Origin: Halomonas alimentaria
Lineage (GTDB): Bacteria; Pseudomonadota; Gammaproteobacteria; Pseudomonadales; Halomonadaceae
Length of the DNA: 64,000 bases
Reading direction: 5' to 3'
NCBI RefSeq assembly: GCF_009902005.1
Contig: NZ_WUTT01000001.1
Coordinates: 1,950,227 to 2,014,226, forward strand
Of the stretch, positions 37,652 through 48,344 are shown piece after piece. The position numbers and the translations under genes are program-made. Below the pieces are notes generated by a model. It was given only the letters and a program-made list of their open reading frames with translations. It was not told the DNA's origin and did no database searches. Numbering within the stretch: the stretch's first letter is position 1; each line of letters opens with the position of its first letter.

Positions 37652-39853
37652 TTACAGCGGCGTCAGCTTGGCGAAGCCCAGCACCAGCCACTTGTCCCCC
37701 TCGCCCTCGAAGCTGACCTGCACCCGCGCCCGGGGCCCCTCGCCCTCGGCGTTGAGGATCACCCCCTCGCCGAATACCGGATGGCGCACACGCTGGCCCA
37801 GGGAGAGGGAGGGCAGGTCGTCGCCGCCGTTGACCTCGCTCTGGCGCAGTCCGGCAGGGCGCGAGGCGGTCACCGGCCGCGACACCTGACCGCGCAGGCG
37901 CACCTCCTCCAGGTACTCCTCGGGAATCTCGCGCAGGAAGCGCGAGGCGCGCTGGAAGGTCTCCTTGCCGTGAAGCCGGCGAATCTCGGCGTGGGTCAGG
38001 TAGAGCTTGTGCATGGCGCGGGTGAGGCCCACGTAGCAGAGGCGGCGCTCCTCCTCGAGGCGCCCCGGCTCCTCGACAGACATGCGGTGGGGGAAGAGCC
38101 CCTCCTCCACCCCGGCGATGAACACCACCGGGAACTCGAGCCCCTTGGCGGAGTGCAGGGTCATCAGCTGCACGCTGTCCTCGAACTCGTCGGCCTCGTG
38201 CTCGCCGGCGTTGAGCGCCGCCTCGGAGAGGAAGGCCTCCAGCGCCACCGCGCCCTCGCCGGCCTCGGGCGGGTCGAAGGATTCGCCCTGGGTGAATGCC
38301 CTGGCCGCGGTGACCAGCTCCTCGAGGTTCTCGACCCTGGCCTGGCCCTTCTCGCCCCGCTCGTTGCGGTGGTGCTCGAGCAGGCCGGTACACGCGATGA
38401 CATGGTCGATGATCTCGTGCAGCGCCAGGCCGGCACTGTCGTTGTCCAGGGCGTCGATCAGGTCGGCGAAGGCCTGCAGGGCGCTGCCGGCCCGTCCCTT
38501 GAGGGAGCCATCGGCCAGGCCGTCATGGAGCGCCTGCCACAGCGAGACGCCGGCCTCCCGGGCACGCTGGCGCAGCAGCTCCACGGTCCGCGTACCGATA
38601 CCCCGGGCCGGCACGTTGATCACCCGCTCCAGGGAGGCGTCGTCGTCGCGGTTGAGCAGCAGGCGCAGGTAGGCCAGGGCGTTCTTGATCTCCAGGCGCT
38701 CGTAGAAGCGATGGCCGCCGTAGATGCGATAGGGCACGCCCTGACGGATCAGGGTCTCCTCGATCACCCGCGACTGGGCGTTGGAGCGGTAGAGGATGGC
38801 GATCTCACGACGATTGACGCCCTCCTCGACCCGTTCACGCAGGGTATCGACGATGAAGCGCGCCTCGTCGAGGTCATTGAAGCCGCTGTAGACCGAGATC
38901 GGCTCGCCGCGCTCGCCGGCTGTCCATAGCGTCTTGCCCATGCGCTCGGCGTTGTGGCTGATCAGGGCGTTGGCGGCCTCGAGGATGGCGCTGGTGGAGC
39001 GGTAGTTCTGCTCCAGGCGCACGGTCTTCGTGGCGGTGAACTCACGCTCGAAGCGGCGGATATTCTCCACCCGGGCGCCGCGCCAGCCATAGATCGACTG
39101 GTCATCATCACCCACCACCGTCATCGGCGTGGTCATGCCGGTGAGCAGCTTGAGCCAGGCGTACTGCAGGGTGTTGGTATCCTGGAACTCGTCCACCAGT
39201 ACGTGGGCGAAGCGTTCCTGGTAGTGGGCCAGCAGGGCGGGATTGTCGCGCAGCAGCTCCAGGCTGCGCAGCAGCAGCTCGCCGAAGTCCACCAGGCCGC
39301 CGCGCTCGCAGGTGAGCTGGTAGCGCTCGTAGAGCTCGACCATCTGACTCAGGTAGGCATCGCCGTGGACGTCCACCTGGTGGGGACGCAGCCCCTCCTC
39401 CTTGCAGCCGGAGATGAACGACTGCACCTGCCGCGGCGGGAAGCGCTCGTCGTCGACGTCGTTCTCCTTGATCAGCCGCTTGACCAGGCGGAGCTGGTCA
39501 TCGGAGTCGATGATCTGGAAATGCTGGGGCAGGCGGGCATCCTGCCAGTGGGTGCGCAGCAGGCGATGGGCGATGGAGTGGAAGGTGCCCACCCAGACGT
39601 GGCGCAGCGAGAGGCCCAGCAGCGCTTCCAGGCGAGTGCGCATCTCGCGCGCCGCCTTGTTGGTGAAGGTCACGGCCAGCACCGCATAGGGGGAGAGCCC
39701 TTCGGCCTGCATCAGCCAGGCGATGCGATGCACCAGCACCCGGGTCTTGCCGGAGCCGGCCCCGGCCAGTACCAGCATGTTGCCCTGGGGGGCGCTGACC
39801 GCCTCGCGCTGGGCGGCATTCAGGTGGTCGAGGATCGCCGTGACGTCGTCCAT
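37652..39853 (-). CDS. uvrD: DNA helicase II UvrD
   Basis: 3'-5' helicase of nucleotide excision and mismatch repair, 733 residues (E. coli 720). Walker [18 protein letters not shown]-like [74 protein letters not shown]. The C-terminal tail contains the Tudor-like VRHPVFGEGVILNAEG..ARVQVSFEGEGDKWLVLGFAKL that binds RNA polymerase. No LexA box was found upstream. Confidence 0.97.
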   Translation of the reverse strand: MDDVTAILDHLNAAQREAVSAPQGNMLVLAGAGSGKTRVLVHRIAWLMQAEGLSPYAVLAVTFTNKAAREMRTRLEALLGLSLRHVWVGTFHSIAHRLLRTHWQDARLPQHFQIIDSDDQLRLVKRLIKENDVDDERFPPRQVQSFISGCKEEGLRPHQVDVHGDAYLSQMVELYERYQLTCERGGLVDFGELLLRSLELLRDNPALLAHYQERFAHVLVDEFQDTNTLQYAWLKLLTGMTTPMTVVGDDDQSIYGWRGARVENIRRFEREFTATKTVRLEQNYRSTSAILEAANALISHNAERMGKTLWTAGERGEPISVYSGFNDLDEARFIVDTLRERVEEGVNRREIAILYRSNAQSRVIEETLIRQGVPYRIYGGHRFYERLEIKNALAYLRLLLNRDDDASLERVINVPARGIGTRTVELLRQRAREAGVSLWQALHDGLADGSLKGRAGSALQAFADLIDALDNDSAGLALHEIIDHVIACTGLLEHHRNERGEKGQARVENLEELVTAARAFTQGESFDPPEAGEGAVALEAFLSEAALNAGEHEADEFEDSVQLMTLHSAKGLEFPVVFIAGVEEGLFPHRMSVEEPGRLEEERRLCYVGLTRAMHKLYLTHAEIRRLHGKETFQRASRFLREIPEEYLEEVRLRGQVSRPVTASRPAGLRQSEVNGGDDLPSLSLGQRVRHPVFGEGVILNAEGEGPRARVQVSFEGEGDKWLVLGFAKLTPL

Positions 39854-39954
39854 GGGAAGGCATCGCTGCTCGGAAAATGGGCGGATAGCTTAGCATACTG
39901 GCCCATTCAGAGCCGGAGCCGTAACAAACCGGAGGGAGTCGGGGCTGATCCGTC

Positions 39955-40050
39955 GACAAGCCTGCGAGGAGGCGCTGTGAACCCATCCCTGGGCGCTACC
40001 GACGCCATCCCTGGCGTAGGACCTCCTCTTCGGCTTGTCCCCGGCGCCCC
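39955..40050 (-). repeat. dispersed intergenic repeat, copy B
   Basis: Second copy (96 bp) of the element at 19329-19440, in reverse orientation. Outer arms GGCTTGTC (40032-40039) and GACAAGCC (39955-39962) are complementary. It starts 5 bases after the stop codon of the RpiR-type regulator and is in the same orientation relative to that gene as copy A is to ubiC. It lacks about 16 bases present before the right arm in copy A. Confidence 0.8.
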
Positions 40051-40055
40051 TTGTT

Positions 40056-40919
40056 CTAGGGCTTCCCTTCCTGCTCCGGGAAGCGCAGCGGCGTCAGGCT
40101 CTTCTTCACTTCACGAAGCTGCTCGGCAAGTTTGGGGCCACGGGTCTTGGCCACACCCACGGCGAGCACGTCGACCAGCACCAGGTGGGCGATGCGCGAG
40201 CTCATGGGGGTGTAGATCTCGGTGTCCTCGTGGACATCGATATACAGCGGCAGGGTGACCTCCTCGGCCAGCGGCGAGCCGCTGGGGCAGAGCCCGATCA
40301 CGGTAGCGCCGGCCTCCTTCGCCAGGCGCACGCTGGCCACCAGCGCCCGGGTACGCCCGGTCTGGGAGATCGCCACTACCACGTCGCCCTCCTTGAGGGT
40401 CACCGCCGACATGTTCTGCATGTGCGGGTCGGCATAGGCGGCGGTGGAGATCTGCAGGCGGAAAAACTTGTGCTGGGCATCGAAGGCCACCGCTCCGGAA
40501 GCCCCGAAGCCGTAGAACTCGACCCGGTTGGCCATGGCCAGGGCGTTGATCGCCTTGCTCAGCGCCTCGTTGTCGAGGCGGTCGCGCACCGACAACAGGG
40601 TGCCCACGGTGGAGTCGAAGATGCTCTGGGAAAATTCCGCCACCGAGTCGCTGTCGTTCATCGAAAACTGGGCGAACTGGCTGCCGGTGGCCAGCATCTG
40701 CGCCAGCTGGAGCTTGAAGTCCTGGAACCCGTTGCAGCCCAGCGCCCGGCAGAAGCGCACCACCGTAGGCTCGCTGACCTTGGCCTCGGTCGCCAGGTCG
40801 ACGATGCGCATATGGATCACTTCCTCGGGGTTGCGCAGCACGAAGCGGGCCACCTTCTGCTCGGAGCGGCGGAAATGCTCCATGCGGCGTCTCATCTCAT
40901 CGAACAGGGCACGACTCAC
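40056..40919 (-). CDS. RpiR/HexR-family transcriptional regulator
   Basis: Regulator of 287 residues: N-terminal helix-turn-helix (LATEAKVSEPTVVRFCRALGCNGFQDFKLQLAQ) and C-terminal SIS sugar-phosphate domain (FYGFGASGAVAFDAQHKFFRL, VVAISQTGRTRALVASVRLAKEAGATVIGL). It resembles HexR, the 2-keto-3-deoxy-6-phosphogluconate-responsive repressor of glucose genes, but no zwf/edd genes are nearby. The GTG at 40919 has AGGAG six bases upstream and gives the usual N-terminus; an ATG-type start at 41060 would add 47 residues without conservation. Confidence 0.85.
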   Translation of the reverse strand: MSRALFDEMRRRMEHFRRSEQKVARFVLRNPEEVIHMRIVDLATEAKVSEPTVVRFCRALGCNGFQDFKLQLAQMLATGSQFAQFSMNDSDSVAEFSQSIFDSTVGTLLSVRDRLDNEALSKAINALAMANRVEFYGFGASGAVAFDAQHKFFRLQISTAAYADPHMQNMSAVTLKEGDVVVAISQTGRTRALVASVRLAKEAGATVIGLCPSGSPLAEEVTLPLYIDVHEDTEIYTPMSSRIAHLVLVDVLAVGVAKTRGPKLAEQLREVKKSLTPLRFPEQEGKP

Positions 40920-41085
40920 GCGGAACTCCTTGGCTGGCCACCGCAGGGCGGCGACGGGGCGATCATGGTATCTGCCTACAGTATGCCCGAAGGCGATGCG
41001 GGATGGGCAGCGCGGCCTTTCGCGGGGAGCGTTGGCACAGCGTTGTGGAAGAACGCCCACGCCGTCATCATTCTGTCAAGTGAGG

Positions 41086-41091
41086 TATAGT
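41086..41091 (+). promoter_or_regulatory. possible -10 element for small gene
   Basis: TATAGT (41086-41091) lies 42 bases before the ATG at 41134 in the divergent spacer. The corresponding -35 (around 41063-41068) is weak. Confidence 0.35.
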
Positions 41092-41133
41092 AATAAATGC
41101 AGTGTCGCGTAGCGTCCAAGGAGAGTGTTTATC

Positions 41134-41349
41134 ATGCACAAGGCCGAACGGTTGACCTCCCTGAAGAGCGAACTCCTCGACATCTTCATGAGCATGGAAG
41201 TCCAGGAACACGAACAGCGCAGCCGCACCGCCGCCCAGCGCCACCTGCGTGCCCGGCGCGGCATCGAATTGCATGACGAGTTCAAGCGGCTGTCGCGTGA
41301 CATCGCCGAGTTGCCCGAAGACGAACTCGCCGAAGACGCCATGCACTGA
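41134..41349 (+). CDS. small charged protein of unknown function
   Basis: 71 residues, almost entirely helical and highly charged (LTSLKSELLDIFMSMEVQEHEQRS, HLRARRGIELHDEFKRLSRDIAELPEDELAED). AAGGAG lies about 10 bases upstream of the ATG; an in-frame GTG at 41125 would touch the ribosome site and is less likely. A strong terminator follows the stop. The RARRGIE.....KRL block recalls a group of small Pseudomonas proteins (PA3496 type) but the match is uncertain. Function unknown. Confidence 0.65.
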   Translation: MHKAERLTSLKSELLDIFMSMEVQEHEQRSRTAAQRHLRARRGIELHDEFKRLSRDIAELPEDELAEDAMH

Positions 41350-41365
41350 CCCCCACCCCATCACG

Positions 41366-41395
41366 CGACGAGCCCCGCCAGGGCGGGGCTCGTCG
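41366..41395. terminator. bidirectional terminator hairpin
   Basis: CGACGAGCCCCGCC (41366-41379) pairs with GGCGGGGCTCGTCG (41382-41395). It lies 17 bases after the small gene and 31 bases past the stop of the convergent NSS transporter gene. Confidence 0.8.
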
Positions 41396-41425
41396 GGGCA
41401 TTCGCCCAGGTATCGCTGCGGCGTG

Positions 41426-42769
41426 CTAGATCAGGCCGTAGACGAATACCGCGATCACGCCGATCGGCGCCACCACCCGGGCGACGACCTGCCACAGCTG
41501 GGCCTGGACACCGGAGAGACCCAGTTCACCCAGCACGCTGTCACGATCGAGGCGCCAGGCCACGAACAGGATCGCCCCCAGGCCGGTCAGCGGCAGCATG
41601 AACTTGCTGGTCAAGGTATCCAGGAAGTCGAAGATGTTCAGGCCCGCGATCGACAGTTCGCTCCAGACGTTGAATGACATCAGCGCGGCGATGCCCAGCG
41701 CCCAGACCGCCACGCCGGCCACCAGGGTGGCGGCCACACGGGAGAGCGGGGTGCGCTCCTCGAGCAGTTCTACCGTCGGTTCCAGCAGCGAGATGGCCGA
41801 GGTCAGGGCGGCGAAGGTCAACAGCAGGAAGAACATCAGGCCGAGGATGGTGCCGCCTGCCATGTTGCCGAAGGCCAGCGGCAGGGTGACGAAGATCAGT
41901 CCCGGCCCCTCGCCCGGGCTCAGGCCGTTGGCGAAGACGATGGGGAAGATCGCCATGCCGGCGAGCAGCGCGATGACGGTATCGAAGATGATCACGGTGC
42001 GGGCGGTGCCGATCAGGCTGACGTCCTCGCCCAGGTAGGAGCCGTAGGCCATCATGATGCCCATGCCCAGCGACAGGGTGAAGAAGGCCTGGCCCATGGC
42101 GGCCAGCACCACCTCGCCGTTGATGGCGCTCCAGTCGGGGCTGAACATGAAGGCCATGGCCTCGCCGAAATGCCCGGTGGTCATGCCGTAGATCACCAGG
42201 ATCACCATCAGGATCACCAGCGCCGGCATCAGGGTGCGTACGGCGCCCTCCAGGCCCTTGGTCACGCCGCGGGCGACGATGAAGATCACCAGCGCCATAA
42301 AGGCGGTGTGCCACAGGGTCAGGGCGGTGGGGTTGGCCAGCAGGCCACTGAACAGGGCGCCGATGCCGTCGGAGTCCTGGCCGCTGAACTGGCCGGTGAC
42401 CGAGCCCAGGGTATAGGAGAGCGACCAGCCGCCGATGACGCTGTAGAAGGAGAGGATCAGGAAGGCGGCGAGCACGCCGCTGGCGCCAACCACCGCCCAG
42501 GCCGGCATTCGACCACTCTTGCGGGCCAGATCGATCATGGAGTTGATCGGGTTCTCCTGGCCACGGCGGCCGATCAGCCACTCGGCGACCAGGATCGGCA
42601 GGCCCACCAGGGCCACACAGGCCAGGTAGACGAGCACGAAGGCCGCGCCCCCGCTGTCACCCACCATGTAGGAGAAGCGCCAGATATTGCCCAGCCCCAC
42701 CGCCGAACCGGTGGCTGCCAGGATGAAGGCCATCTTCGATGACCACTGTGCGTGGGAGAGTTTCGACAT
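41426..42769 (-). CDS. neurotransmitter:sodium symporter (NSS) family transporter
   Basis: Na+-coupled transporter of 447 residues with about 11 membrane helices, of the LeuT/YocR/TnaT type. TM1 motif AATGSAVGLGNIWRFSY supplies the Na+ and substrate contacts; FFTLSLGMGIMMAYGSYLGE is the TM6 region. Substrate probably an amino acid or related solute; cannot be specified. AGGGTGAAAC precedes the ATG. The 334-base upstream region has a large hairpin and 11-bp direct repeats. Confidence 0.9.
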   Translation of the reverse strand: MSKLSHAQWSSKMAFILAATGSAVGLGNIWRFSYMVGDSGGAAFVLVYLACVALVGLPILVAEWLIGRRGQENPINSMIDLARKSGRMPAWAVVGASGVLAAFLILSFYSVIGGWSLSYTLGSVTGQFSGQDSDGIGALFSGLLANPTALTLWHTAFMALVIFIVARGVTKGLEGAVRTLMPALVILMVILVIYGMTTGHFGEAMAFMFSPDWSAINGEVVLAAMGQAFFTLSLGMGIMMAYGSYLGEDVSLIGTARTVIIFDTVIALLAGMAIFPIVFANGLSPGEGPGLIFVTLPLAFGNMAGGTILGLMFFLLLTFAALTSAISLLEPTVELLEERTPLSRVAATLVAGVAVWALGIAALMSFNVWSELSIAGLNIFDFLDTLTSKFMLPLTGLGAILFVAWRLDRDSVLGELGLSGVQAQLWQVVARVVAPIGVIAVFVYGLI

Positions 42770-43103
42770 GTTTCACCCTGAGTGTACGTGTCACCAACGG
42801 CCGATCCGGCGCGATGGCGGCTTGTGCTTGTCATTGCCACGTCCAGAGCGCCCCGGGTCACGGGGCACCGTCAAGAGTGGCAGGGATCCAGGCAGGATCG
42901 CTGCCGCTGCGCTCGCGCCAGCCGGCGGGTTGCCATCTACCGCGGGCGCCGGAGCGCCGGAATATCGCAAGATCCACGCGGGTTAGGCGCAAGATCCAGT
43001 CAAATTCCAGGGATAAAGACGCTCCGGACCATAAAACTATCCGATCAAACGCCCGATGGCCAGCGTCTTTTGGGGTGCAACACTTGTGCCCCCGGGAACC
43101 ATC
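42770..43103 (-). other. leader region of NSS transporter with hairpin and direct repeats
   Basis: Gene-free 334 bases. AAAGACGCT (43015-43023) and AGCGTCTTT (43062-43070) are the ends of a hairpin whose stem can extend inward with a further six pairs after a 3-base bulge. Two 11-base direct repeats CGCAAGATCCA (42966-42976 and 42988-42998) are 22 bases apart. A smaller hairpin 43072-43092 follows the YecE-like stop. No known riboswitch was recognised. Confidence 0.6.
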
Positions 43104-43949
43104 CTAGGGACCAAACAGGCTGGCCTGTGCCTCGCCGGGAAAGGCGGCCAGCGGCGGCAGTGACAGCCTCGCCGCCAGCCGCTCATGAAGGCGCCTGGCC
43201 AGCTGGGGTGCCCGGCGATTATCGGGAGTATGCACAAACAGGAAAGGGGTTTTCCCCTGATCTATCCACAGGCAGAGCCGCTCGATCCAGGCCTCGAAAT
43301 AGCGCGCGTTGATCTCCCCGTCGAGATGGCCGATAAAGCGCACCAGCGGTCGATGCCCCGTGGAAAGCACGTGTAATGGGCGTCTCGGCTTCTCGCGCTG
43401 GGCCTGGAGCAGGCCGGTATGGTCACCGGCAGGTGTCGAGAAGAGCGGCCGCACATCGAGCATCACGCGATCGACCCCGTGAGTTATCAACAATCTGTTC
43501 AGGGCGACCTCGGCCCTCCCCTTGTGGAAGAATTCGCTGTGACGCACCTCCACGGCGCAGGGAATTCCTGTCGGCCAGCGTGCCAGCAGGGCTTCCAGTT
43601 GCCCCAGTTCGGCGCCACCGAAATCCCGGGGCAGCTGAACCATCACCGGACCCAGGCGATCGTGCAGCGGGGCCAGGCCCTCGAGAAAGGCGTCAAGGTC
43701 CGACTCGATACCGAGCAGCCGCCGCTCATGGGTCAGGACGGCGGGCAGCTTGAAGCAGAAGCGGAACCCGGGCGGTGCCTGGCGGGCCCAAGAGGCCACC
43801 GTCTCGGCTCGCGGCGTCCCGCTGTAGAAGGTGGTGTTGCCCTCCACGGCGGAGAATACCCGGGCGTACTCCTCGAGCCCGCCACCACCCGACGGGTAGA
43901 GACCACCTCGCCAGTCGGCATTGGCCCAAATGGGCAGCCCCAGGTGCAG
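43104..43949 (-). CDS. DUF72/YecE-family protein, start codon uncertain
   Basis: TIM-barrel-like DUF72 protein, about 281 residues if it begins at CTG 43949. Conserved stretches LHLGLPIWANADWRG, LEEYARVFSAVEGNTTFYS, FRFCFKLP, VQLPRDFGG, VEVRHSEFF, RFIGHL and FLFVHTPDN match E. coli YecE, of unknown function. The first ATG/GTG-type codon in frame is GTG 43847, which would remove about 35 conserved N-terminal residues. The frame stays open back into glmS with no canonical start. CTG at 43949 or 43943, or coupling to glmS (stop at 43979), are possibilities. Confidence 0.75.
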   Translation of the reverse strand: MHLGLPIWANADWRGGLYPSGGGGLEEYARVFSAVEGNTTFYSGTPRAETVASWARQAPPGFRFCFKLPAVLTHERRLLGIESDLDAFLEGLAPLHDRLGPVMVQLPRDFGGAELGQLEALLARWPTGIPCAVEVRHSEFFHKGRAEVALNRLLITHGVDRVMLDVRPLFSTPAGDHTGLLQAQREKPRRPLHVLSTGHRPLVRFIGHLDGEINARYFEAWIERLCLWIDQGKTPFLFVHTPDNRRAPQLARRLHERLAARLSLPPLAAFPGEAQASLFGP

Positions 43950-43978
43950 GCGGGGCTCGGCACTATCCGGGATAAGGG

Positions 43979-45814
<1,836 letters not shown>

Positions 45815-45828
45815 CGCTGTCTTTCTCC

Positions 45829-47193
45829 TCAGTCGTCCTGCTTGCGGGGTCGCGGCCAGTCGGCCTTGCTGACCTGGCGTGCCCGGGTCACCGCCAGGGC
45901 GTTGTCGGGCACGTCCTTGGCCACAGTGGAGCCGGCCCCCACCGTGGCTCCCCGGCCGATGCTCACCGGCGCCACCAGGGCACTGTTGGAGCCGATGAAG
46001 GCGTCGTCGCCGATCTCGGTACGATGCTTGTTGGCGCCGTCGTAGTTGCAGGTGATGGTGCCGGCACCGACATTGACGCCACGCCCCAGGCGGGCGTCGC
46101 CCACGTAGCTCAGGTGGTTGATCTTGCTGCCCTCGCCCACCTCGACGTTCTTGGTCTCGACGAAGTTGCCCACCTTGGCCCCCACCGCCAGGCGCGAACC
46201 GGGACGCAGGCGGGCGAAGGGCCCGATGGTAGCGCGCCCGGCGATCACCGCGCCCTCGATGACGCTGTGGGACTCGATCACGCTCTCGGCGCCGATATGG
46301 CTGTCGCGAATCACGCAGTGAGGGCCAATACGCACCCCTTCGCCGAGTTCCACATCCCCCTCGAAGACGCAGCCCACGTCGATCTCCACGTCATGGCCGC
46401 AGTGCAGGGACCCGCGAACGTCGAGCCGCGACGGGTCGGCCAGCGCCACGCCCTCGGTCATCAGCCGCTCGGCGATGGCCTGCTGATGGGCTCGCTCCAG
46501 GCGCGCCATCTGCGCCCGGTTGTTGACGCCCTCCACCTCGACCGGGTCGGCCGGCTGGGCGGTGACCACCCTGACCCCCTCGGCGGCGGCCATGGCGATG
46601 ATATCGGTGAGATAGTACTCGCCCTGGGCATTGTCGGCGGAGAGCCGCGGCAGCCAGCGGCGCAGCTGGTTGGCGGTCATCGCCATGATGCCGGTATTGC
46701 ACTCGCGTACCGCCCGCTCGCTCTCGCTGGCGTCCTTGTGCTCGACGATGGCCACCGCCTCTCCCTCGGCGTTGCGCAGGATGCGTCCATAGCCGCCGGG
46801 ATCGTCGAGGGTCACGGTGAGCAGCCCCAGGTGATCGTCATCGACACCCTCCAGCAGCCGCTCGAGGGTCGCCCGATGGATCAGCGGCACGTCGCCGTAG
46901 AGCACCAGCACCCGGCCGTTGCCGAGCCCCTCCAGGGCCTGGGCCACGGCATGGCCGGTACCCTTCTGCTCGGCCTGCAGGGCGAAGTGCACGCGACAGT
47001 CGGCCAGCGCCTCACGAACCTTCTCGGCGCCATGGCCCACCACCACGTGGGTACGCTCGGCGTGCAGCCCCGCAGCGGTGTCGATCACATGGCGCACCAT
47101 GGGCTTGCCGGCCAGGCGGTGCAGTACCTTGGGCAGGGTCGAGCGCATCCGGGTGCCCTGCCCGGCGGCCAGTATCACTACGTCAAGTGTCAT
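45829..47193 (-). CDS. glmU: bifunctional GlcN-1-P acetyltransferase/uridyltransferase
   Basis: Last two steps to UDP-N-acetylglucosamine, 454 residues. N-terminal pyrophosphorylase has [18 protein letters not shown], then YGDVPLI, and EHKDAS; C-terminal left-handed beta helix consists of hexapeptide repeats with acetyltransferase residues in [27 protein letters not shown] and [15 protein letters not shown]. Gene starts 3 bases after the apbE stop and is followed by glmS, so both enzymes of the pathway are co-expressed. Confidence 0.98.
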   Translation of the reverse strand: MTLDVVILAAGQGTRMRSTLPKVLHRLAGKPMVRHVIDTAAGLHAERTHVVVGHGAEKVREALADCRVHFALQAEQKGTGHAVAQALEGLGNGRVLVLYGDVPLIHRATLERLLEGVDDDHLGLLTVTLDDPGGYGRILRNAEGEAVAIVEHKDASESERAVRECNTGIMAMTANQLRRWLPRLSADNAQGEYYLTDIIAMAAAEGVRVVTAQPADPVEVEGVNNRAQMARLERAHQQAIAERLMTEGVALADPSRLDVRGSLHCGHDVEIDVGCVFEGDVELGEGVRIGPHCVIRDSHIGAESVIESHSVIEGAVIAGRATIGPFARLRPGSRLAVGAKVGNFVETKNVEVGEGSKINHLSYVGDARLGRGVNVGAGTITCNYDGANKHRTEIGDDAFIGSNSALVAPVSIGRGATVGAGSTVAKDVPDNALAVTRARQVSKADWPRPRKQDD

Positions 47194-47196
47194 CCA

Positions 47197-48312
47197 TCAC
47201 TCCTGATCCTGTTGTTCCTGTTGCCGCGAGCGACCGCCGGGCGCAGCCTCCAGCTCGAGCTCCTCCACCCGCGCGGCGCCGAACTGCTCGACGAAGGCGG
47301 GGGTGACCCGGGTGGTCCAGCCGTCATCCTCGCGTATGATCATCAGCGCACTCAGCTGGCGCTCCCGGGCCAGCGCCATGCCCGCCTCCTCGCCCAGCAC
47401 CATCAGCGCCGTGGCCCAGGCATCCGCCCAGGCGTTGGAGGCGTGGAAGACGCTCACCGAGGCCAGCCGATGGGTGATCGGCCGCCCGGTGCGGGGGTCC
47501 AGGGTGTGGGAGTAGCGCCGCCCGTCCTCCTCGAAGTAGTTGCGATAGTCGCCGGAGGTGGCCACCGATACAGCGTGCAGCGGCAGCACGTGTCGGGCCT
47601 CCTGGCGGTCCGCCAGCGGCGCCTCGATGCCGATGCGCCAGGGCTCCGCATCGCCGTCGCGGTAGCCACGGGCGAGCAGGTCACCGCCGAGGTTCACCAG
47701 ATAGTGCTCGATCCCTTCACTCGCCAGGAAGGCGGCCACCCGGTCGGTAGCGTGCCCCTTGGCCACCCCACCCAGGTCGATGGTCACCTCGCGTGTGCGC
47801 CTGGCCTCACGCTGCTGCTCGTCGAGCTCCAGGGCGTCCGTGCCGATCTGCGCCAGCCGCTCGGCCAGCTCGGCGTCGGCGGGGGTCTCCCTGGGGCGCG
47901 CCTCGGCGCCGAAGCTCCACAGGTTGACCAGTCCACCGATGGTCATGTCGAAGGCCCCGTCGCTGGCCTCGGCCACCGAGCGACCGATGGCCAGCACCTC
48001 GACCAGCGCGTCGGAGAGCGGCTGCCACTCCCCCGTCGGGGCCTGGTTGAACGCCGAGAGCTCGGAGTCATCACGATAGATCGACATGCTCGCATCCACC
48101 GCCTCGAGCTCGGCGAGGATGCCCTCCTCCAGGGCGTTGGCCTCGCCCTGGGTCAGGGAGTCGACGATGGTCACCTGGTAGAAACTGCCGAAGATGCTGC
48201 CCTCGAGGCGCACCGGCGAATCGAGCGGCCGGTCGCGCTCGGAGCAGGCCGCCAGCATCAGCACCGTGGATAACAGTAACCAGGGCAACAACGGCAAGGG
48301 GCGTCGAATCAC
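47197..48312 (-). CDS. apbE: FAD:protein FMN transferase (ApbE lipoprotein)
   Basis: Transfers FMN from FAD to threonine of target proteins such as NqrB/NqrC or RnfG. 371 residues with a lipoprotein signal ending LAAC (Cys23). Signature parts: FGSFYQVTI, ASMSIYRDDSELSAFN, FDMTIGGLVNLWSFG, IDLGGVAKGHATDRV, YLVNLGGDLLARG, THRLASVSVFHASNAWADAWATALMVLG with metal-binding Asp. Unusual neighbour for glmU. The target flavoproteins are not in the window. Confidence 0.93.
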   Translation of the reverse strand: MIRRPLPLLPWLLLSTVLMLAACSERDRPLDSPVRLEGSIFGSFYQVTIVDSLTQGEANALEEGILAELEAVDASMSIYRDDSELSAFNQAPTGEWQPLSDALVEVLAIGRSVAEASDGAFDMTIGGLVNLWSFGAEARPRETPADAELAERLAQIGTDALELDEQQREARRTREVTIDLGGVAKGHATDRVAAFLASEGIEHYLVNLGGDLLARGYRDGDAEPWRIGIEAPLADRQEARHVLPLHAVSVATSGDYRNYFEEDGRRYSHTLDPRTGRPITHRLASVSVFHASNAWADAWATALMVLGEEAGMALARERQLSALMIIREDDGWTTRVTPAFVEQFGAARVEELELEAAPGGRSRQQEQQDQE

Positions 48313-48344
48313 GCGGTGACTCCTAGGGGATCAGCAGAACAGAG

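Noticed and set aside
39854..39954. SOS (LexA) box before uvrD
   Set aside because: CTGGCCCATTCAG has a spacer of 7 instead of the required CTGT-8-ACAG form; no convincing LexA site seen.
43072..43092. Hairpin GGGGTGCAA/TTGTGCCCC as terminator of the YecE-like gene
   Set aside because: Includes two G:U pairs, and the sequence after it on the transcribed strand is A-rich rather than T-rich.
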